A stretch of 64,000 nucleotides of DNA from Branchiostoma lanceolatum (Eukaryota; Chordata; Leptocardii; Amphioxiformes; Branchiostomatidae): NCBI RefSeq assembly GCF_035083965.1, contig NC_089738.1, positions 7,361,734 to 7,425,733 on the forward strand, given 5' to 3'. Positions 45,001-55,270 of the stretch are shown here, piece after piece; the first letter of the stretch is position 1, and each line of letters begins with the position of its first letter. A program made the translations under genes and the position numbers. Under the pieces are notes generated by a model that saw only the letters and a list, made by a program, of their open reading frames with translations, did not search any database and had not been told where the DNA came from.

Positions 45001-48000
45001 GACGATAAGTAGTGGACGCTACCTGAATCGTCTGACCATTTCTAAAATCAAATCCAGTTGCTTGAGAAACTACTATTTGGTGTATCTTATTATCTGTATG
45101 TCTAACCTTTATCGACGTACCTACAGTTTTATTCACATTTGGCAAAAGGATGATAATACGTTTGGACACAATCTTGACTTAAACAGATCTAGACCTTTTG
45201 TTAGATTTACACTCAGTTCAACTATGAGATTTTTATATCGAAATATTAACAAATACAGATGCTGCAGTAGGTAGCATGCGTAGTCCAGTGGTTAACGGCT
45301 CTGCCTCTGAAACTAGGAGCCTTGAGCTTGGTTTCGGGTGTGTCGCTCACTTAATCTTTGACATGCATGCTACTTGACGTGACGTTAAGCCGTGGTCCGC
45401 TGTTCATTGTACTTGTCGCATACTAGAGCTAGGGGAATTTGCCTGGTACACTGAACCTGTAAATACTGTACATAGCGTCAGTCTTCTCTGTCACAACCAG
45501 TGGAAGAATAGCTTTTCACATTTTTTTCAGTGTCAAGGTGATGGTAGAGGGAACACTAGAATGTTAGATTACAGAGAAACAGATGACACTCACCCATAGC
45601 CCTTGTCTATGATAGTCTGGACGTATTCTATGACTTCGGGGATGTATTCACTCACTCGGGTCAGGACATCTGCTGGTAACACCTGGAAATAAGAAAGAAG
45701 ATTTTAACAAGAGAAGACTATTAGAAAACTGCAAAGGATGTAATTTTGGCATACTGTAATTCATTTTATCTTCACGGTAGCAAAATTTCACAGTACATGT
45801 ATAAGGAAAATTGACATTTTCACTGAACTTTAACTTCACGGAACGGATGTGTGAACGAATCATAAATAACTACTAGACAAGTACATGTTTTTCATATTGA
45901 TGATAAGTTCATGAAACAGAGGTGACCGTGAAAACAGTGAACATAAAGCTACAGTGAAAGAAACAAGAATTACAGTACTTCGAGTCAGCCTGTTATGATA
46001 GCATTCACGATTCAATGAATTAACATTCTCCCTGCTGCCTTACTCTGTAACCAATAGAGAATGGGGTGCCAAACGGGTATTTCATAGTGTTAAACTTAAA
46101 GGTTAAAACATGCACACAAAAAAGTCACATCATTGAATGCATGAAAAATTGTGTCCAGTACTCACATTCAGAGCTTCCATGTCCTTGTGAAATTCTGCCT
46201 CAAAATGCTGAGGCAACTTGGTGAAAATGGAGTTGTCAGTCACCTCAGACCCATGCTGAAATATCAACATACAATCGTCTATAATTCAAAGAAATATTTA
46301 AAAAGATAAAATTCTATTGTCCAGTTTTACCTTTAGCTACTGTGCCAACACATGAATATTGGGTTTAGATGGAAGGTGCAAAACACTATACCTGCAATAT
46401 TCTAAAAAAGATAAGATTCTATTGTCCAGTTCTACGTTTTAGCTACCAATACACGAATATTGGGTAAGATGCAAAACATTATGAGTATAATATGACCAAT
46501 ATTACTGTGTGTAGAAATAAAAATTCACATTTGGTCTGACTATAACGTGGGGGTTATCTCCAAACTTCGTGTGGCTTTTAACAGCGCTCTGAAATTACAG
46601 CTCGGTGTGAGCAGGCAGACAAGCACAAGTTGGTTATTTGCAAACAACAGAATCGATTCTTTTGATGCCCGACTTCGAAAACTATCACACTCTTTTATCT
46701 CCCGTTTGCTTTGTTCTGAGAATATTATCATACAGACACTCGTTCATTCCGAATCATTCTACTACAGCACTTTCTGGAGCCATTATGTCAACATTGTTTT
46801 TAAAAGATAGTATAAGTTAGTTATAATAGTATTGTATCTTTTTTATGTAGTCTTCTCTCCTTTGTATATTCTATGATATGGGCCAGGTGCCTGAATTAAA
46901 GTTGAAATGAAATGAAAATGAATGAAATGAAAAAAGGACTCAGTTCAGCATCAATACTAACCATAGAGTCCAGCCACTCTGACAGCGGGTCTCTGGCATC
47001 CCCTACAAGAGCCTAAAGAAGGTGAAGAAAAGAAGACCTCTTGTGAGATTAGTTTGGTATTCTGATACTAGGGAATTACTACAAAATAGTCAATACAAAG
47101 CAACATATTATTTGGACAATGATAGTAAATAGAAATTGGCAATATTTACCTTTTTGAGTTCTTCTCCTTTATCTGGGCTGTTTTCTGCTAGTTGCTCCAA
47201 CTTGGAAACTGTTTCTTCCACTTTGTTCTGAAAACAGTTTGCAGATTAGTTTTCTAACTATATGATTATGAGAGGTTGTGGATGGAGGGATAATGAATTG
47301 TTGCTCCTACATAAACACCCAGAATACCCCCTTTACATCTCACACAAATATATCTTTCTCAATCTTAGGAGTGTAAAATTGGGACAAAGAATTCTATGAA
47401 ATTCAACACACAATACTAGTAACTATTTGTTATGAATTGCAATTTGATAATACATGATACTCACTGTTATTCTCTGTAACATGGCTTTCTTGTCAGGATC
47501 AGTTTCTTTTTCCAGCTTCTGCCTGTATGGCTGCAGAAATATCAAATAAGAGTACATTGGTTGTTTATACACAATTATTGACAATCCATGAAATGTTCGC
47601 AGTGGTTTTATAAAATATGTTCTCAGTTTTCGCAGTAAGCTCTTTGCCAAAACGTCTACTATCGTCTCAAACACGAACTTAAAACCACTGCAAATACCCC
47701 ATTTTCTACCTACCGCAAAATCCAAATCACACAAACTTAAATGCATTTACAGTTTTTATGAAACTGGGGAAACCTGTCCCTACTAACACTACACATGGAT
47801 TTATGGACACAGTCTTGGTCGGCAGTTACGAACTTCCTAGTACTAGTAGAAGATCTTCTTGGAGATTATTCAGCATCTTAAAGGCATCCAGAGCATTTTA
47901 TGAGGCTTGAAAAATGAAAATATTCTAGTTGCTGTAATCTTTATGAAATTGACATGTAATGCCACTGTTTACCACAATTGCGTGCAAATTTCTGATCAAA

Positions 48001-50659
48001 AGTGCTCAAAAGCGGCACACAAATAAGATACACGGTGATCTTTTAGTTTCACGCGCCTAGTGTAAATAGACCGACACCATAGCTCCGCCCACCTCCGTTA
48101 AAACGTAAAAATGCAAAATGAAAACATAAAAATGCAAATATTTGACGGACATGCAGTCACTCTCTCATTGGTCAAACCGATAATTGTGATGGACAGTCAG
48201 GATCAGTCTATTAGGGCTTGGATTTTCTATCAGTTCTCATCACACACGACATCGTATCTTTGCTCATTTAATGTCGATATGTAATGGTATAGTGTCATTG
48301 AAACTTACTATATGTAGGAATGACTAGACATGTGAACTTTCTATTCAAGTTTCAAGCCTCATAAAACGCTCTGGATGCCTTTAAAGACTTAGAAGCAAGC
48401 TCTCTTACCTGCATAGCTGTCTGCACGTCCTCCAGGAGCTGTTTCTGAGACGGCTTCTTGTCCACGTACTGTTCCAACAGGTGGTTTTGCCGGGCACGTT
48501 TGATGATCTGACAAGAATTTGTGAAGAAAAAAAATATTCAGTACAATCATTATCAGGCTTTTTCTTCAAAACCTTTTCTTCCTTGTAAACATTATCGAAA
48601 AGAGTAGGGGTCCTTCCAGGTGTGAGTGGTTCAATACCTACAGTCCTATGACCGAACATTGGTTCGCCCTTAGTAATAGCCTCCACCTAGTCGGACAACC
48701 CTGGCATGAACATGCAAACCAATAGATAAATAAATAAACAGTTAGGCCAAAGCATGTAAAATTTATGGATATCATGAATACAGGAATAAAGTACTTGTTG
48801 GTTGTGATGCAATATCTTATACTAAATTATAGCTTCAATTCTTCTTACAGTCTTTATGGTCTTCAAATTTGAAAATGTAGGTACTGTATCTTGTGTTTTT
48901 TGCCCACAATGTTTTATTTCGCTCACATGCATTAAATTTGGAGTCTACAGGGGATGTCATCCATAAAATTTACTTTAAAAAGCCTTACAAAGCCTTACAA
49001 AGCAGCAATCTTGAGTATTTAGTTGGGTGAGCTGCTAACTTTGATGTTAAGTTGAGATCTGTGAATTGTATCTGAGGGGATATAACGTTATCAAATATCA
49101 AATTTTTTTCATTCTTCAATTTGTTTTTTCTTGGCGGAGTGGGAGAATTTTTAAAAAAGTATAAACTAATTAGAAGAAACCATCTGGTGACCTTGTCGTC
49201 GATGTCGGTGATGTTCATGGCGTACAGGACGTCGTAGTTGAAGTAGTCCTGCATGACCCGGCGCAGGATGTCGAAGGAGATGTACGACCTGGCGTGACCC
49301 ATGTGCGATGTGTCGTACACCGTGGGACCGCAGCTGTACCAGCCGACCCGGCGACCTTTCTGGGGCACGAAAACCTCCTACAAAGGAACCAACAGTCAAA
49401 CTTGAATTTAATATTGCTTAGCAACAGAATTATTACATTCAAAATCATGTAATCATTGATTTTGTGGTCTCACATGGAATAATGGTACTGTGTTTCGGAT
49501 ATGACGTTAAATGGAGGTTCCGTGAATGAGGAGAGCCACACCTCAAGCATGTTTAAGAATCCACCACACCAACCTCCTTGACCACACTTATCGAAAAGAG
49601 TAGGGGACCCCGGTCCTTCCTAGTGTGAGTGCATGAAATAAATCTGTCCGGATATGCAGCTTGTACTTTTCAGCACAAACATAGTGTGTTTTACACCAAG
49701 AGGCCGTTTACAGGGTATGCAATACAAACAAAAATTATTCATAATGTTGTAAAGTACAGATTTAATTTGCAATGCTGAGCAGTTCGATTTTTAAAATCTC
49801 AGTATCGTTCCTTACCTTCTTGCGGGTGAGACTATTGTAGAGTTTGAGGGGGGTGGCAGAACTCCCTGCCGGAGGGGCCCATGTTGGCTGAGTCCGCTTG
49901 CGACGAGCTGAAAAGGTTTATAGGAAACATAATTTAAGTTAACAGAAAAAAATTGCTTCACTAACTTTTCCAAAACCTCCTTGATAAGACCAAGGAGGTT
50001 AACCTCCTTGATAAGACATACATACTAATACATGGTATAAAAGAATCATATAGTTTGGAGGCAACATTTTGATAGTGTTGCATCATATATATATGTGTAT
50101 GTAATATAATTGCATGTCCGAATTAAAACTAGTACTAATGCATCTGATTTGAGAAAAACATGGATTTTTCTCTATACAACAAAAATCTAAATCGGTTCAA
50201 TATCTAATCTGTAAGATATTGAATATAATTTCAAATCAATTCTGTCATTTTCAAAATTATCTTTTTTTAGGAAGTTTTTCTTCAAAATTTTTATCAAAGT
50301 TCAAGAGTAGGACAAAATGACTGATAGAGTCACAATATATTGCCGGACAAGGATCCAAATTGTTTACATCTTTCTTGTTTGTGAATAGGAAAATACACAG
50401 GTAAACACACAAACAAACACACCCCCACCCCTCCCATGCCAGCATGGCTTCCCTAAAAAACATATGGGCCCGCTACCGACGAACTTTGAACCAGTTTTTA
50501 TAATAATCTACAGTAGCCATGGCAACCAAACTCAGCACAAAGTTGTCTCTGTTAGTACATAATCTTCCTCTCTTATTTTACAGAGATAATTCGTTCGTTT
50601 AAAGTCAAGATCGTGATATTTCTGAAGATCCGGTTCAAACCTTGCTCTTGGTCCGCCAT
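27100..50659 (-). CDS. CARS1: Cytoplasmic cysteinyl-tRNA synthetase (22 coding exons)
   Basis: Exons 5'->3': 50659-50641, 49907-49816, 49377-49192, 48507-48409, 47530-47465, 47227-47150, 47012-46962, 46255-46166, 45682-45594, 44871-44750, 44172-44060, 43583-43455, 32544-32311, 31748-31660, 31361-31321, 30789-30641, 29971-29912, 29748-29667, 29169-29021, 28482-28423, 27875-27792, 27255-27100; 745 aa (human 748). It charges tRNA-Cys in the cytosol (class Ia synthetase). Seen: [18 protein letters not shown] (zinc Cys53 and the HIGH-type HMGH), GWHIECS (Cys344), [12 protein letters not shown] (His369, Glu373; spacing from Cys344 matches bacterial CysRS), and [11 protein letters not shown] (KMSKS, residues 402-406). 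A eukaryotic Lys/Glu-rich C-terminal extension (LKEREEK...[12 protein letters not shown]...) and a [20 protein letters not shown] tail follow. The N-terminus is short ([16 protein letters not shown]), without the GST-like domain of the long human isoform. The intron between exons 12 and 13 is 10.9 kb and filled by a giant palindrome. Confidence 0.95.
27664..27760 (-). repeat. tRNA-derived SINE fragment in CARS1 intron
   Basis: On the minus strand: GTGTAGTCCAGTGGTTAGCA (A-box-like), GGTCGGGAGTTCCAATCCC (B-box-like), then GTAGTTCACCCGGCATGCAT. The head matches the SINE at 45270-45485 (TAGTCCAGTGGTTAACGGCT). It is not a functional tRNA: no acceptor stem closure and an irregular B-box. Confidence 0.65.
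28032..28389. mobile_element. 358-bp hairpin MITE in CARS1 intron
   Basis: Ends TTAAAGCCCCCGTCACAAAT at the left and ATTGTGACGCCGGCTTAA at the right form imperfect inverted repeats. The interior is GC-rich and made of repeated inverted GGGCGATTTT and CTCGGCCGA-type words, unlike the AT-rich intron around it. No ORF. Confidence 0.75.
32893..33120. repeat. Two tandem copies of a 118-bp repeat in CARS1 intron 12
   Basis: AGCCTCACTAGTCTGTGTAA begins copies at 32893 and 33011. Both continue with a GC-rich CTGTCCG...CCCCTCCC tract and end near an AGGCTAA motif. They lie just left of the big palindrome boundary. Confidence 0.65.
33387..33590. repeat. Cluster of TCTCGA palindromes, left arm
   Basis: About ten AATCTCGA or TCGAGATT words in A/T tracts, several adjacent in opposite orientation (e.g. 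AATCTCGAAATT followed by its complement), so the segment folds on itself. The mirror cluster is at 43066-43269. More copies occur at 35535-35700 and in its mirror 40960-41125. Confidence 0.85.
34569..35100 (+). mobile_element. LINE 3' fragment, left palindrome arm
   Basis: A short open stretch reads [20 protein letters not shown] and QFCNLDKV, like the Cys-rich tail (ESGRYxRTPxExRxCxxC) of non-LTR retrotransposon ORF2 proteins. It is followed by a degraded frame and a 3'UTR ending AATAAACGTTATCATTATCA at about 35080-35100. The exact mirror lies at 41556-42087 on the other strand. The copy is 5'-truncated and frame-broken. Confidence 0.65.
36981..37139. mobile_element. 159-bp hairpin element nested in the palindrome
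   Basis: Long terminal inverted repeats of about 55 bp: it starts CCAAGCAGAGGATGGGTTCC and ends GGAACTCATCTTCTGCTTGG, with GTCAAAAACCT and GACGTGTTTTTAGGCG blocks complementary inside. A diverged mirror copy ends at 39636 in the right arm. The CCAAGCAGAGG end word also occurs at 37561, 38711 and, as variants, 1637 and 53347, suggesting a family with this terminus. Confidence 0.75.
40032..40088. repeat. 57-bp perfect hairpin private to the right arm
   Basis: 28-bp arms starting AGTGCGGTTGATTCAAATTA with a single-base loop at 40060. The left arm of the large palindrome has only one copy of this word (near 36567), so the local inverted duplication arose after the arms formed. Confidence 0.85.
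41556..42087 (-). mobile_element. LINE 3' fragment, right palindrome arm
   Basis: Mirror image of the fragment at 34569-35100, with the same [15 protein letters not shown] reading on the minus strand and the same AATAAA-containing 3' end near 41570. The two copies are effectively identical, as expected if the arms were copied or homogenised as a unit. Confidence 0.65.
43727..44030. repeat. CACT/CA-rich microsatellite in CARS1 intron 11
   Basis: Starts with irregular ACTCACTCATTCACTC arrays and passes into long (CA)n with TGCA and AAACACAC interruptions. All open frames across it are low-complexity and not genes. Confidence 0.9.
45270..45485 (+). repeat. tRNA-derived SINE in CARS1 intron 9
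   Basis: GTAGCATGCGTAGTCCAGTG (A-box-like TAGTCCAGTGG) then GAGCTTGGTTTCGGGTG (B-box-like), followed by a non-tRNA body with GCTGTTCATTGTACTTGTCG and CACTGAACCTGTAAATACTG. The same tRNA-like head appears at 27664-27760. Confidence 0.7.
46500..46935 (+). mobile_element. LINE 3' fragment with ATGAA tail in CARS1 intron 7
   Basis: Plus-strand open frame (46547-46810, 88 codons with stop) reads [40 protein letters not shown] and so on. This resembles the C-terminus of Jockey/CR1-clade reverse-transcriptase proteins (LRVAYNxAFRxLxxLPR...LRKxxYSF). After the stop comes a short 3'UTR and a GAAATGAAATG/AATGAAATGA tandem tail to 46930. It is antisense to CARS1 and 5'-truncated. Confidence 0.75.
47575..47755. 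mobile_element. Degenerate hairpin MITE in CARS1 intron 5
   Basis: Contains GTTCGCAGTGGTTTTATAAA on the left, and AACTTAAAACCACTGCAAAT and AAATGCATTTACAGTTTT on the right. It relates to the element at 3193-3384 but its left terminus is eroded. Confidence 0.55.
47881..48381. mobile_element. 501-bp MITE with TA target duplication in CARS1 intron 4
   Basis: Terminal inverted repeats of about 33 bp start AAGGCATCCAGAGCATTTTA on the left. The right end reads TTTATGAGGC-complementary sequence and finishes GCTCTGGATGCCTT. TA flanks both sides (47879-47880, 48382-48383). The interior shares blocks with the degraded copy at 22640-22860. No coding capacity. Confidence 0.85.
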
Positions 50660-50889
50660 CTTGAAATGATGATGAAATAGTCGAGGGCGATAAAACTATA
50701 AAACAACCACAGGTATTTTCAAAACCTTCTGTATGTTATTTTTAATGATATGTGGTCAAAATTATTCATTTAGAAATATAAATTGATTATTTTGTGGGAC
50801 TATTTTTCCTAATTTTGCCATGAATGTTCTGTTTTGTTGTTTTTCTCACTTTAAAAGCAAAAATGCATTCCTTCGCCTTTCCATTCAAG
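50642..50889. promoter_or_regulatory. Divergent promoter of CARS1 and FBXL15
   Basis: The two initiator ATGs are only 230 bp apart on opposite strands. Both sit in the same word: CAAGATGGCGGAC for CARS1 (minus) and CAAGATGGCGACA for FBXL15 (plus). AAGATGGCG is the core of the YY1 motif, which in animals often overlaps translation starts of housekeeping genes. No TATA box is evident. Promoter activity is inferred from geometry. Confidence 0.7.
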
Positions 50890-52782
50890 ATGGCGACAGG
50901 GGAGGATTTGGAAAAGTAGGTTGATGGTTCTTGAAATATTTCGTTACGATGTAGAGTTGCTAGATAGTCCTTTCTCAAATGAATGTATCCAGGTAGTCAG
51001 CAGGATAGTAATCTGTGATTTTGATATAGATGACAGTTCATTTTCTCGACTTACAGACATTTTTTCATGCGATTTTACCCTGTCACAAAATATATAACGT
51101 TACAGTGCTGGGAGGGGGGCAGCGAATAATGTTGCTATGATTATGAATTCATCACCTGCTATTTTGCATAATGATGAGATCATGTATGCTAATTAGTTGC
51201 ATACATCTGAATAAGACATCAATTTATGAAACCTAAGCTAGAAATGTCCAAGTTCAGGATAGCAGCTAACCTCCTTTCCCTACAAGTAGTGGACCTGTAA
51301 CTTTGTTGATACAGTTAACTTTTTCATCCTTTCATGTGATTTTCTTAATTTGCTAAGTAAATGGATTCTATGTATTATCTAGAAATACCTTTTTACTCCT
51401 TTTGACTAAAACCTTACTGTAAGTTTTTCCTTATTCATTAAATTTCAGCACATATAAATTATCAAAGATTATTGCAATTTCACGTAACAGCAAACCAATG
51501 TTTTTCCCTCTCCCCCCAGGTTGACAATGTTAGATGTTCTACCATGGGAAGATGTCCTCAACAAGCACGTCCTCCCTTGTCTGTCCATCCAGGACCTGTT
51601 CCAACTCCGACAGGCGAACACTCAGGCTCTACATCTCGTCACCACCTTCTTTAACTCAACCTTTAAGATCGACCTGTCTCCTTACAGCAGTAAGATCACC
51701 GCAGACGCCTTCAAGTTGATCCTAGGAGAAAACCAAGTGCTGAACGTTCTCGTTTTATCCGGTTGCAAGAACTGGCTTACAGATCGGTTACTAGTCCCAG
51801 TTATAATGCGTAACGAAAGACTTTTAAGACTGAATATTTCGAATTGTTTGCACCTGCAAAGTGAGACGATACAGGCGGTGGCGGAAAATTGTCACTCGTT
51901 GACAGCGCTGTCCCTGAAAGACTGCCATTGGCTGAACGTGCCGTCGTTTTTGATGGTCGCGGTGAGTTGTCGGGAGCTAGAGAAAGTGGATTTGACCTCG
52001 TGTTGGGAAGTTGACGATGAATGCATCATGTCATTGGTGGTGGCGTGCAAGAAGCTCACGCATCTGTCGCTGGCGAAGATCTACGGGATAACAAACCAAG
52101 CGATCGACGCTGTAGCGAAAGGTTGCCCCCGGTTACAATATTTAGATGTACAAGGCTGTTGGAGAGTCAACAACTCTGCTATAAGGTAAAAAACAATTAT
52201 TAGTACTGATCTGAAATTAAACAGTGAAAATAGAATTACTAGATTGCAATGATGAGCTTGCATTTCTTTGTAATGAAAATGCTTTTTTCTCCCTACAAAT
52301 GGAATAATCGCAAAGAGGAATAAATGTAGTATAACTCACATACTGATTGGATATGTTAAGAAGATTGTGCAACTTATATATAGCACTTGCAGTCAAGCTC
52401 AAAATAGAACTTCAAATATTGAGATATATCTGTTTTAATTTTAGATATGCTAGTATCATATATGCCAAACATCAACATAGCATTATGTAGCATTATGCTA
52501 CATAATGCTATGTTGATGTTTGGCATATATGATAGTTTTCCTTCCAAATAGAGTTATTAAGGAAAATATCTTCTTTTCTGCAGGAACATAGGAGAATACT
52601 GTAAACGTCTGCAGGTGATTAAAGTCTCGGACTGTCGGGATGTGACGGAAGCCAGCCTGGCCCGTCTGCGACTACGCGGCGTAAAAGTGGACGTCCCCGC
52701 TCCCGTTGGTCTCAATCTGTCCCGGGTAGAACACACGTTTGGTCGCAGCGAGCTGGTCCCGCCGCTTTACCTACAGATCTGA
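50890..52782 (+). CDS. FBXL15: F-box and leucine-rich repeat protein 15 homologue (three exons)
   Basis: Exons 50890-50915, 51520-52185, 52584-52782; 296 aa (human 300). FBXL15 is the substrate receptor of an SCF ubiquitin ligase; the human protein targets SMURF1 and so supports BMP signalling. Seen: short N-terminus MATGEDLEKLTM; F-box MLDVLPWEDVLNKHVLPCLS...LFQLRQANTQ (human LDLPWEDVLLPHVL); then cysteine-containing LRRs such as LVLSGCKNWLTDRLLVPVI, LSLKDCHWLNVPSF, VDLTSCWEVDDECI, YLDVQGCWRVNNSAI and VIKVSDCRDVTEASL. It ends RLRLRGVKVDVPAPVGLN...LYLQI, close to human RLRKRGVDIDVEPP...VNLQV. Exon 1 reads into a stop unless spliced at AA|GTAGGT, and the phase fits the next acceptor. It shares a divergent promoter with CARS1. 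Confidence 0.95.
52454..52534. repeat. 81-bp perfect hairpin in FBXL15 intron 2
   Basis: Two 37-bp arms (52454-52490 and 52498-52534) are perfectly complementary around the 7-base loop CATTATG. Arm begins TATCATATATGCCAAACATC. No target duplication or related copy is visible in the window. Confidence 0.92.
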
Positions 52783-52927
52783 TGGAGACGGGAACTCCAG
52801 TGTGATACCCTCAACACAGTTACTAGTACCTACAGATCGGATGGAGACAGGAACTCCAATGTGATACCCTCCACTCTGACTACAGATATGATGGAGATGG
52901 GAACTCCAATGTGATACACTCAACACA
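52771..52927 (+). repeat. Three tandem copies spanning the FBXL15 stop codon and 3'UTR
   Basis: CTACAGATCTGATGGAGACG at 52771 is repeated with small changes at 52830 and 52880 (CTACAGATNNGATGGAGAYR...GGAACTCCARTGTGATAC). The first copy encodes the last residues (LQI, stop); the other two are untranslated. Spacing 59 and 50 bp. Confidence 0.9.
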
Positions 52928-55270
52928 TTTAGCCATAGGATCATATGAGGCCTTGGAAAAAAATGTTGTTTCCGGTGACGACCATGAAAAAATTAGAAAA
53001 ATATATTCTTTTTTTTTCCAGATTTCGGCTTAAGCAGTGATCCAACAAATACGTTTTAGCAATGTAAATAGATATCTGCATTGTACAAGCACAAACATAT
53101 CAATCAACAAAGCATGGAAGTAAAATGTTTACTACACAGTCTTACATCAACTGTTCAAAGCATTGATCATATAACAAAGTATAAAATACAGGAGGTCTGT
53201 TTTGAATTTCATCACTCAGATGTCAGATTGAAATATTTTTATGTCCCTTGCTAGCGGCTGACCCGAAAAAAGGCTAGCTAGTGTTGGCAGGTTTTCGCTA
53301 GGGTCGGTCGAGTAACCAGAAACACAAGGCCTGATCACGTGAACTCCAAGCAGATGCAGTGTGTTGTGGATGTATTTCTGAGTGAGTTTCAGTAATGAAT
53401 ATTTATTGCAAATGGAATGTTCTAAAGAGCTGGAGATAGCAATAAGATGTTTCAAAAGCTGTTAGATCCTAAGACTTAGCTGATACTGTAAATGCTGCTA
53501 TATAGAAATGTTATTGTGCATAGAAAGAAAATTTAGTACAGTACATGTATATCTTTTTATATATCGGTGGGAATGATGGAGCAAAAAAAAGGCCATTGAG
53601 AATTTGAGATACATCACCTCATAGTTAAAACGTTTTCTTGTGCTGTATTTCTGTTAAGGCAAAGATTTGGTTTTAAAGAATTTTTGAAGAATTAGTATTA
53701 ACATACATAGAAATGTTACATCCTTGAGATATATCTGTATCAATTACAATAAAAGCCCCTTCTGGACATTAGTTAAATAAATTAAACATCAGCTTTGTTG
53801 ACCTTGTTGTTGTCATACCTTAATCTAACTTTAAAAACCTCACATCTAGCTTTGACTTTAGTGGCACTAACGGCATACCCTTCTGCAGAATACAGGTAAT
53901 TGAAAAATCCTAGCTGATAGTAATAGCAAACAACTGATCTTAGCCAGTAAATAGCCAAATGGCCATTTTTCTTGAAGGTCAGGAGGTCATCCTGTTGTGT
54001 GATGTATATGGGTGTGACCTACATGTATTATGATTGATGATAGTATAATGAACATGTATAATAAATCTGTTATGTGGCAGTGATATAATCTTATTGTCTT
54101 ACGATGTGCTTGTTCCATTTTGCAAGAGACAAGGGTGTCAATCATTGTACATTAATATTGTTCTACATTTTATTGAATTTGACATATTGTATGTGCCTTT
54201 CTAAGTAGAATTGGTGGTATTATGAAAGATTTTTAATTTTGTATTTGTGTAGGCCTGCTGTGGTTTGTAACTTTCATGGGAAAGCAAATCATTGCACAAA
54301 ATAACATATCAAAATTTTTGAGTTGATATTCATCAGGAATATACATTGAAAAGACTAGAGAAATTATTCTTTCTGACTGGTTATATTGTGATTGTTGTGA
54401 ACAGCATATTGTGTATGACACACACATGTCAATATGTAATGACATAGCTTTTGTATCTGTGAATTTCTATGGACATGTCATGCCATTAAATATTTACAAA
54501 ATCAATTGACCTGGTATCCACTATCTATTTTTTTCATAATCAATGCAGATAGGTCATACTTAGGGTTAATCCACTAGGGAATACATTCTTTAGCTGATTC
54601 CTATTGTGTTTGAATTAGACATGAAAAGAAGTAGACAAGAGCATTGTTGCAAAAGAAAGTGGACCAGTGCTTGAAACAAATCAATGTGACTGATGCATGT
54701 GAGAGATTGAAATGAAAATGATATTTGTTTTAACCTCCCTACAAGTTACAACAATAGCCATTTGGCACCAAAATTTGTATTAGTTATTGGGTTAGGCAGC
54801 AGGGAGAAGGTTAAGAAAATGATATGTGTCTTACTGGATTGATGACTGGGCCAATTCTCTATTTCATATGTCTAACATCCCAATCAAGCAATTCAAATGT
54901 TTATGATTATTTTGTGATGTCATCGAATGCCTGTCATAATTCAAGAACAATCATTTGTTTGTTTGTTTGTTTGTTTGTTTGAACCTTTGTTTATTCATGA
55001 TAAGCTCAAATCGGCACGCAGGCCGCTTTTCATTGAGGTCATGAGGGAAGAGGTAAGGGTCAGATACAATATAGCAGAGATACACAGTCATTTGAGTCCT
55101 AATAACTCCATCAACATATGGAAAAAAATTAATATTTCTAATTACACAAAGGCCCATGGGAAACTATCTGCTGTACTAGACAGATACATAGGGCATGACA
55201 TATATGTATTTGTTTACACGGAATAGAATACGCCATAAAGAAGTAAATGACCAATGAATCACCAATTGTT
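52928..55270. other. FBXL15 3'UTR and intergenic DNA
   Basis: No exon recognised. Candidate poly(A) signal AATAAA at 53748. A (GTTT)n microsatellite at about 54955-54981 is followed by GAACCTTTGTTTATTCATGA, which looks like the simple-repeat end of a minus-strand retrotransposon fragment (54955-55220). The short frame across it has no recognisable homology. Confidence 0.5.
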
